A stretch of DNA of 64,000 bases from Linnemannia hyalina (taxonomy: Eukaryota > Mortierellomycota > Mortierellomycetes > Mortierellales > Mortierellaceae), in NCBI GenBank assembly GCA_019671135.1, contig JAHRHY010000011.1, forward strand, positions 682,001 to 746,000, written 5' to 3'. Below the pieces are notes generated by a model. It ran no database searches, had not been told where the DNA came from, and saw only the letters and a program-made list of their open reading frames with translations. Made by a program: the position numbers and the translations under genes. Of this stretch, positions 56,995-64,000 are shown piece after piece. The first letter of the stretch is position 1; every line of letters begins with the position of its first letter.

Positions 56995-58397
56995 TTATTT
57001 CGCTCTAGAATCCAAATCACGTCTGGCTCCTTCAACATTCTCCTGCCAGGACTTGGCAAGTCGATCATCAAGTAGAGCCGCACGAGCCTTCCAGTACGAA
57101 TCCGTCTTCTTGTGGTGTAAGATCGCCTCATTCATCTCTCGACTCCACTTGCGACTGCTCCACGTCCAGCTACTCTCGGGGGTTCGCTTCTGGCTCTTGA
57201 TCGACAAAAGGATTTGTTCAGCCATGCTGTTTCTAACACCCCTCATATCGAGCCTCCTCCCACCAGCATATTCCCATCGCCTAAGCAGATAGGTATTCAA
57301 ATAGTTCGACAGGATCTTGTGTTCCGCGGCTTCCAGGGGTTCGCGACAGCCCACCGCTTGGATAAAGTCGCTGCACCTCTGGATCTTTGCATCTTCGTCA
57401 TTGTCTTCACCGTCATCCTCATCCGAATCATAATCTGTCGTCTGTCCTTCATTTTCTTCCCTATCAACATCCTTGCCGTTTCGAACAATCTTCAGCATCG
57501 GCTGATCAGAGGCCAGCATGTACCGTCTGCAAACAATGTCAAACGCGGCAAGATTCTTCTCCAGAGCGTTCATTTTCCTCGCCTCGTAGATCGCTTTCCG
57601 TTTCCTCTCCAGCCTTTCCTGCTTCTTCTGTTCCTCCAGGACGGCAATCTTGCCCGTCATCGTTGAAGGACCACCTGGGTCTGTCGCATTGAGACTCTGT
57701 CCACGAGGAGGGGTTCCATTGTAGTCAGCAGCAGCAGCTAACACCTTCACGTCCTTGCCGGCCTCATTGTCGTTGTGTGGTTCTTGGTCTGACGGGGTCC
57801 CGGACTGAGCAAGATCCTGGGGTGCTGATGTGGAATTTAGCCGTGGTTGATCCGGGTGCGTGTCGCTGGACAAGATCTTCATTGAACCAGATGATAGAAA
57901 AGAAAAAGGAAACAATTAGAACGAGCTCAGACGATAGCTAACGAAGCCTTGTAGTGCAGGGAATGAGCAATAAAGCGTATATGTACCGCATGTTGGCAGG
58001 TCATCAATTGCGCATGTTGGCATTGATGACTGTACGGACAAGGAATCAAAGCCAGAGGAAGGTAATGTCCTGGTAACGCAGTCGGCAATTGAGAGGAAGG
58101 CTGCCATCCTGCAGGCTGCGCCCATTGAGCGGCGAACGACTGGTTCCCCCACGATTCGGGGCGAGGAGGGAGAGGTGCTAGATGCTGTTGCTCTTGAAGA
58201 GTGCTTTGAATACACGCCAAAGGAGTAGTGTGACTCTGAGAGGAGTGGTGGACGTAGTGAATGTAGTGATGGACTGCCATGGGGGTGCATGACATTCCTT
58301 TAGTCATGGGGTTGTGAGTGCAATGAGCATGTGGTGAATGGCAGTTGTTGCAAGGTGCCATTCCTTGTGGTGATGGTGCAGGTGTCGATGTGTCCAT
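56995..58397 (-). CDS. Unknown protein: His/Cys-rich start, acidic middle, basic conserved-looking C-terminus
   Basis: Two exons (58397-57987, 57876-56995) give 430 residues. I do not recognise the family. The N-terminus packs Cys16, Cys19, His20, His23, His25, Cys26, His28 and Cys37 into 22 residues, a possible metal-binding cluster. Low-complexity Pro/Gln sequence follows to residue 137. The second exon contains a Lys/Arg-rich coiled coil (EEQKKQERLERKRKAIYEARK), an acidic run (DYDSDEDDGEDNDEDA), and a compact helical block with RRWEYAGGRRLDMRGVRNSM, SSWTWSSRKWSREMNEAILHHK and SYWKARAALLDDRL that looks folded. The acceptor of exon 2 (AATGAAG) is weak, so the junction is the uncertain part. 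Confidence 0.65.
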
Positions 58398-59698
58398 GGC
58401 TGTGAATGAGTGTGTGAATAGTGTGTTGAAGGAAAGAGAAAAGCAAAAAGGCTGCAAATCGAGGACGCGTCGAGGGAAATAAATAGGAAGGATGTCTATG
58501 AATTAGCACCATAAGTGAACCAGTATACCCAAAGCTCATGTGGGCATGCTCCACCTCTTTTGCATTTCACCGCTTCTTTCTCGTCCCTTCCTTCGTCCAT
58601 TCAACCCCTCCTCCATATAAATGTAACATCCGCTGCACTTAGTATACCAACCATCTGGATCCTTTCTTGATACCTCTGCCTCTCCCCTTTTAAACATCCC
58701 TCAACTTCCGTTTCTTTAGGATGGCACGACGAAAGAAAAAAAAACAGGCTAAACCCTGCAAGGCTCACGCCCATCGGTGCCTTCAAATACAAAATAAATA
58801 AGAAGAAGCCTCGCCACCAACGCGTTTCGAAAATGACAAGTGTCAGGGGGTAATGTCACCAGCTATTGCTCCCTTCCAAGCCTGAAGAAGTGTTGATCCA
58901 TTTTACTCACGCCTTTTTTTTTTTTACACTTGATAGGAATTTTCTTCCCTTTCAGCTAGCATCTGTCATGATAATCTTCAATCCAAAGCCAGGTTGTTTG
59001 TTTCCTTGTCTCGTTCCAAGCCGACCCTGAATGATCCATACTCTCTGGAGAATCATCGCAAGAACAAGTAGGGCGAAACATCCGCGCCTGTTGTCCTTGA
59101 GTGTTGTGATCGATTGCAATTTTTCTTGCCCGCGGTACTAAAACAACCTTTTATTCGTCATTGGGTGATAGACTCAAAGATAGCGGCGATGTCACCTACC
59201 ATATTGCAGTTCACGGCTTGCTTTAAAAGGCTGTGAAGAGTTTCATATACCCTGAGTAAAAGTGTCTACTCCTCCATCCAATAAAAAAAAAAAAAAAAAA
59301 AAAAACAATACAAACATCCGGGCTCGCAACCACGCCAACAGTTAGCGACTAGCAGGATTTGAAATATCCCTACACCATTGTCAACTGGAGTCGAGTAACG
59401 GAGTCGCGTCGGCCTCAAGAAATCTACGTCGAGGGCTTGTGACAGATAGAAGAAAAGAAGACGATATGAAAATATAAACTGTTCGGGGATGTAGTTTCTG
59501 TTGCAGAACAACCGATGATAAGAGCGCACAGAGAGGATCCGACACATATGTTTTTATTGATGCTGGTGATGTATTGTGCTATTCGACAGATGCTATGTCG
59601 TAGTGCGAATGAACTGGTGTAGTGGATACGCTTATGTGGTCGGTGTAAGGCGTCACGATGAGTGGAAAGTTAAAGCGTCCTCTCAAAACCAAGGTTAC
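58398..59698. other. Spacer, 1.3 kb, no gene seen
   Basis: It holds the upstream region of the unknown gene, then mixed-composition sequence. A 23-base A-run lies at 59283-59305. The 100 bases after it are more GC-rich than the surroundings, but I could not fold them into a tRNA or match a known RNA. Confidence 0.4.
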
Positions 59699-60226
59699 CT
59701 AGATGCGCTTCTGAGAAACGGTCATCTGCTTCCGAGCACGCTCAAGTGAGATTCGTTCCTGCTCCAGCCTATCGCGTTCATTTTCGAGTCGTCGTCGTTC
59801 CTGTTCAACACGCTGCAGACAATCCTGGGTCCACTGCAACTGCTCACGAGTTTGTTGCATCCGCTGCTCGTTCTCCTTTAAACGATCCTCCCGATCCAAC
59901 TGGTCAAGCTCCTTCTCTCGTTCCTGGAGTTCACGGAGTCGAGTCTGAAGAGAGGCACGCTCTTGACGGATGGTGGTTCGTTCCTGGGTTCGCTGGTGTT
60001 GTTGTTGGTCTTGTTCTTGTTTCTGGCGCTGGGTGTTGCGGTACTGCAGTTCCTGCTGGAGTTGGTGTTCCTCAGCTTCGCGCTTGTTGAAAAAGCATGG
60101 TCGATGCTGCTTCTGCCGTTGAGATGGTGCCTGGTTCTCGCCAACTTGTTCCGCCCCAGCTTGGATCGCGGGCACAAAAATCGTGTCGTCAAACCGCAAA
60201 GGTTCGGTAAAATCGCAGTCCAACAT
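59699..60226 (-). CDS. Small Gln/Glu/Arg-rich coiled-coil protein, unknown
   Basis: An intronless frame gives 175 residues from the ATG at 60226. The same frame stays open further upstream, but that part is low-complexity and contains a pyrimidine tract, so it is probably 5' UTR. The first 25 residues (DFTEPLRFDDTIFVPAIQ) look ordered and specific. The rest is a continuous charged coiled coil (QEREKELDQLDREDRLKENE, then RVEQERRRLENERDRLEQER). No family could be named. A related-looking but frameshifted coiled-coil locus lies immediately upstream on the same strand, suggesting a tandem pair. Confidence 0.6.
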   Translation of the reverse strand: MLDCDFTEPLRFDDTIFVPAIQAGAEQVGENQAPSQRQKQHRPCFFNKREAEEHQLQQELQYRNTQRQKQEQDQQQHQRTQERTTIRQERASLQTRLRELQEREKELDQLDREDRLKENEQRMQQTREQLQWTQDCLQRVEQERRRLENERDRLEQERISLERARKQMTVSQKRI

Positions 60227-60576
60227 GATGCTGACTATCAGGCGAGGGTTACTATTACTGTTGTTGTCGTCTTTGTTGAAAGCAGTGGAGGTCGTTTGTG
60301 TGGTGTTCCAAGAAGGTGCTTCTCTTTTGATGAGCAGCGAGGATGAGTTGGAGGGAGAGAGAGAAAGAAAAAAAAAAGAGAAGAGAAGTAGCAACTGCGT
60401 TTTGATTACACCACAATGCACGACCACACACCATACCCTTAACATCAATGACAACTGACAACAATGATCAACTGAGGTGCAAATGTGAAGTGTGGTGTTA
60501 TTGAGAAGCGAGAAAAGGATATCGTAGTTGGAGCAAGAGGGAGGGGGGAGAGCCAATCTCCGAGCGCTACCTTGGG

Positions 60577-60913
60577 TCAAGGCTTTTTGCTCTCCACAGC
60601 TCTATGACCTTTCCTCAATCTTGTTGAGTTTGACGCCAGTGTTGCAACTTGACGTCGCTCCACTCGAATCTTCATCAGCTGCCGGTCATACTCCTCGAGT
60701 CTCTGCAACTCCTCTGCTTCCATTTCCAGCCCCCCCCCCTAGCCTGGGCTTGAGCTTTGGGGTCATCTCGCCTGGCAAGGTTGAGAGGCGGTCTTGACGC
60801 TCATGTTCGTTCCGGATGGTCCTCGACCTCGTGTTGTTCTTGCTGCCGCTGCGACGGCTGCCAGTCAGGCCCCTTCGGCTCCTGCTTCTGATCCTGTGGT
60901 TACTGCTGCTCAT
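60577..60913 (-). pseudogene. Frameshifted small coiled-coil locus
   Basis: From the ATG at 60913 a basic Ser/Arg-rich frame runs to a run of ten G (plus strand C10, 60730-60739). The continuing protein-like frame (EMEAEELQRLEEYDRQLMKI to VESKKP and a stop at 60577) is one base out of register. With nine bases in the run the whole would be one open frame of 111 residues. Either this is a young pseudogene, a slippage-prone tract read correctly only in some copies, or an assembly error. A pyrimidine tract upstream (61090-61165) resembles those before true genes. Parts of the other frame before the run are also Gln/Glu-rich, so older decay is possible. Confidence 0.45.
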
Positions 60914-62407
60914 TTGGCAGGAGTTGTTGCTTAATCTCCTAGAGTCATCGGCGTTTGCATTGTCCTTTTGACAGCAACGGCTGTTGCTGGTGTTGGCGGA
61001 TGGTGGAGGCTTGAGTGGTTGTTGTTTTGAGTGGGTTTATGTTGTCGGTTGTGAAAAAGAGGCAAGATGTGCTGTTGTGACGAGAGGCGAGAGGAAAAGA
61101 GAGAGAGAGAGAGAGAAAGAAAGAGAGAGAGAGTGGGATGGATGTCAAGAGAAAAAAGTAAGGAAGGAGAGAGAACGAAAGTACCGCTTAATCTGTCACA
61201 TCACTACATGACGATAAGTGACGCGTCGGCGTAGGCGTAGCTTATGTCTTTTTTTCCTACTCTTAACTCTAGACAACCTACCCACGATACGCAAAAACAC
61301 GAGAATGCAACGACGATTGAGAACCCAACCCCTACTAACTATCTTCCTCTCCCTTGACAACGTACAGTGCCCTCCCAAAATGTATCGTACTAAGATATAG
61401 AATACGATTGAATTGGATCATATGACCAATTCAAAAAGCTACTTCAAGAAGGGTCCAAGGTGCTGGTACAGACTATCCCTTAGTGCCCGCACCATCTCTC
61501 GAGTGAATTGTTTTCCTGTTCTAAAACGATAGTTCGATACATTTTGGGAGGGCACTGAACAATGACAATTGCGAAATCGAAAAATGCGATGTCACAAGAC
61601 ATGATGCTCCAACTCACCTAACCAACCAACCGCCCCACAAACACACCCTCACACAGAAACAAATTGTGTCGTCGAATGCCCCGTTTGTCTGTCCTCTCTG
61701 AACCTGTTTGTCCTGTTGCGGGGGGGGATTGGCCCGGGACCTCATGTCCGATGACGATTGTCGAATCCTCTCTCTCTCTCTTCCCCCTATTTTTCAATCT
61801 AAAACAAACATGCATCAAAAGACAAACAAGTCAGACAAAACCGCTTTCGTAAGAAGAATGACCTTACAACGGTTCACATGCAAGCAAGGCAGAAAGTGCG
61901 AAGGAGGGATGGGAAGATGAGAGAGGTCCCAGGGCGTTAATAGCATCATAGTCCCAAAAAAGGAGGGACACATGCCCGTTGCGATACGTTGTTAGATTGG
62001 AGCTAAAATCGGGGACCATGCAAAAAAAAGGAGAATACAATATGTCCATTTTTGTCAAGGTCTCTCTGTCGTTCGCCAAAAAAAAGTGAATGAATGAGCG
62101 AAACGGAAAGAGAAAAGAATGATATAAAAAATAAAATAAAATTCAATAGACAACGACATTTTCCGAGCAAGGTTCATCGTTACAGATTTTCCTGTGCCAT
62201 ATGTTTAACGATGGTTACTACTACAACGAAAAGGAGAAGATGGAATAGAAACAACTCTCTCTGAAAAAGCACGGTCGTTGTTGAATTCAATTGAGTGAAT
62301 GCTATGTTAAGAATGATATATGATATCGGGTGTCCACAATCTTCTAGACAGCTGGACCTCTACATGTAGACCCTCTCCCTCCTTCCCTGTAACTCTCTCA
62401 TCACCCC
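60914..62407. other. Spacer with a MITE-like element, no gene seen
   Basis: About 1.5 kb. It includes a GA-rich plus-strand tract (61090-61165), the inverted-repeat element listed separately, and AT-rich sequence leading to the ELP1 3' end (62100-62400). No coding frame is supported. Confidence 0.4.
61365..61557. mobile_element. MITE-like element with perfect 23-bp terminal inverted repeats (Tc1/mariner-like ends)
   Basis: Positions 61365-61387 and 61535-61557 are exact reverse complements, beginning CAGTGCCCTCCCAAAA. Weaker complementarity continues a further 15-20 bases inward. An internal palindrome (TGAATTGG ... CCAATTCA, about 61409-61434) is also present. CAGTG ends are typical of Tc1/mariner/pogo-type transposons. 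The left flank ends in TA as expected for their target site, but the right flank starts AA, so the duplication has decayed or the assignment is wrong. The 193-base length excludes a transposase, so the element is non-autonomous. Confidence 0.85.
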
Positions 62408-64000
62408 CTAGACGAGATCGACGTCCCAGGGCTCTTTGCTCATAACGGGAGGCTCGCCATAAATCTCTGCAATCTCCTGCTCGGCAATCTCCTCCAGCTG
62501 AGCGATCTGGGCCTGAGCGACCGCCTCATCGTGACGCGACATCGAATGGGCATTAGCCTGGTTCTGGCGGATGAGCTTCTTGCGTTCGGCCTTGGCCTCC
62601 TCGGCGGCCTTTTTCTTTGCCACGAACTCGTCCGTTGGGGGAATGAAGGTGATTAGCATCTGGTCGCTGATGTCCTGCAGGAGTTTTGAGAATTCCTTTT
62701 GGAGGACCGATGCGCGTTCGAGCGACATGGTGGAAGCCAAGCACTTGAGCAACGCATGCACATCCGCTACAAAGGAAGTTAGAGGGGAAATTTAAGAAAA
62801 GGTAAGGGTCAAAGAAACGTCCAAAAGGTGATGATCTCACAACCGGCGCTAAGAACAGCGATCCTCAAATAATAGAATACAAACAATACTTACGTTTAGT
62901 GGCATCGACACGAACAATAAGTTTTCGGAGAGAGTTGATTAGGTACTCTTCCTCAAACGCACTACCCTTCTTTCCTCTCTGACGTTTCCTATCGTTCCTC
63001 TTCTTCAATCTAGCCGTGTATCTAACCATGGCGTCGAAAGGGTAATACAAACACGTAAACACGTAAACATAAACAAAAATAGCGTAAAAAATAGTTCCAC
63101 TAATTCAGTAGAACCAAGGATAGAGCAAACAAACAAAATATAACAGGAAACTTACTGGGAGGATGACTTGGAAGAGTGAGAGGACTTGGAGAGGACAGAG
63201 TTGGCAGCAGTGTATCGACTGAATCCAGAGGCCATCGACGTCGTATCCGACATCATATCAACATTGTCCAGCGCATCATCCGGTGTCATATCCTCCGCTG
63301 CCTCCGCCATTGCCTTCTCAATCTTCAGATTCCTCACCTCCTTCAAACGCTTGGTCTGCTTGTCAAACTGCTCCTGCATTTCGCGGATCGAGTCCATCAT
63401 GTCATGGTGGCCATCGGCAATCCCGGGTGTAACATGTGTCGCCATTAGGTCGAGGCGGTTATACAGGTATGTTGTCCGTATAGCCTCCGACCAAAGTCGG
63501 CCTTCGAGCAACGCCGAAACCGCTTCCTCCGAATCCTTCGCGTATTCTGCCAAAAGCACGCCTGCTTCGTTGAATCGCTTATCGACCTTCATCCGCTCAG
63601 CAAGTCCGCGAGCAAGGTACGCCATTGCAGGGGCATCATAGTTGAGCTGATGCGCCAAAACTACGGCCTCTCTCCAGAATCCTGCCTCCTGGTATGCCTC
63701 TAGTGCCTTTTCCTTGTCACCTGCCATTACGTAGGCGACTCCTGCCTGCTCGTGGTCTCCGTTGATCGACAGACTGTCTCCGTAGATCTGGAGGATCGCC
63801 TTGTGCTTGGTAGGGTTCGATCCAAAGACCTTGAGCGCGTCCTTATAGAGGTTGTGCTGGCGGATATAAGATACACAGTCGTCAAAGTACTTCTCGCCGG
63901 CCTGGCTCAGGTTTTGGAGGGCGCTTTTGTACTTCTTCAAGTGGTCGTCAATCCTGAACCGCTGGTAGTACTTTTCCAGCGTCCGAAGCTCGTTTAAGAA
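62408..64000 (-). CDS. ELP1: Elongator complex subunit ELP1 (IKAP), C-terminal part, cut by the window edge
   Basis: Three exons are present: one running off the window (64000-63156), 63021-62894 and 62766-62408; only the C-terminal part is here. ELP1 is the scaffold of Elongator, which modifies wobble uridines (cm5U) of tRNAs. Helical TPR-like repeats are visible (LEKYYQRFRIDDHLKKYKSAL, VAYVMAGDKEKALEAYQEAG, EAVVLAHQLNYDAPAMAYLA). They are followed by a Ser-rich stretch and the basic segment ARLKKRNDRKRQRGKKGS, which corresponds to the tRNA-binding basic region near the ELP1 C-terminus, then FEEEYLINSLRKLI and the conserved C-terminal helices. The last residues read EPWDVDLV, like the W-containing terminus of known ELP1. 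Exon phases close exactly. Confidence 0.92.

Noticed and set aside
59281..59420. A23 run followed by a GC-richer stretch, considered as tRNA-derived SINE or pol III RNA
   Set aside because: No convincing A-box or B-box pair and no cloverleaf could be drawn. The GTTGCGAGCC word on the minus strand deviates from the B-box consensus.

Overview
This window is nuclear DNA of a filamentous fungus, almost certainly of Mortierellomycotina (Mortierella sensu lato). The strongest single indicator is an ELO-type fatty acid elongase of exactly 318 residues that reads like the C18-PUFA (GLELO-type) elongase known from Mortierella alpina. Other support: almost every gene is broken by short GT-AG introns, exons are GC-rich and introns and spacers AT-rich, and core eukaryotic genes are present (nucleoporin, CDC6, Elongator, LSM7, complex I and IV subunits). 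There is no bacterial, plasmid or phage material. Gene models below were built by hand from splice signals. In every spliced model the exon phases close exactly, but no transcript was available.

Layout, left to right. A coiled-coil protein with a CC1-box-like motif and a hydrophobic C-terminal tail (335-3550, minus) is followed by 4.5 kb without a clear gene (3551-8040, with degenerate coding relics). Then come CDC6 (8041-10820, minus), a Nup205/Nup192 nucleoporin (11517-18579, minus), an RBBP9-like serine hydrolase (19148-20013, plus), a YIPF6-like Golgi membrane protein (20241-21676, minus), the elongase (22079-24209, minus), a nuclear SAM/NAB-like protein (25340-27458, minus), a PARG-like macrodomain protein with a membrane anchor (28031-29627, minus) and the NAA10 N-terminal acetyltransferase (31207-32598, plus). 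A sugar-1,4-lactone oxidase (32844-35030, minus) has a decayed tandem copy upstream of it (35830-36355).

The right half holds COX6A (37094-38161, minus) divergent from the ribosome-assembly GTPase NOG2 (38504-40926, plus), a CIA30/NDUFAF1-like complex I assembly factor (41156-42876, minus), a YPD1 histidine phosphotransfer protein (43657-45819, minus) and an ATF/CREB-type bZIP factor (46913-49020, minus). Next are a small two-TM ORF (51583-51978, minus), the complex I subunit NDUFA1 (52359-53467, plus), LSM7 (53881-55011, minus) divergent from a SET-domain protein (55232-56398, plus), an unknown His/Cys-rich-start protein (56995-58397, minus) and two small coiled-coil loci (59699-60226, and a frameshifted one at 60577-60913). 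The window ends inside ELP1, whose C-terminal exons are at 62408-64000 (minus).

No gene cluster or defence system is visible; these are mostly housekeeping genes. Three belong to mitochondrial respiration (COX6A, CIA30, NDUFA1). YPD1 next to an ATF-type bZIP juxtaposes two parts of the fungal stress phosphorelay/MAPK output. The least expected items are the CC1-box protein (a candidate membrane-linked dynein adaptor), a PARG-like protein lacking the usual catalytic QEE, a stop-free in-frame intron in NDUFA1, two MITE-like inverted-repeat elements, and a decayed oxidase duplicate that shares a junction sequence with the intact gene.
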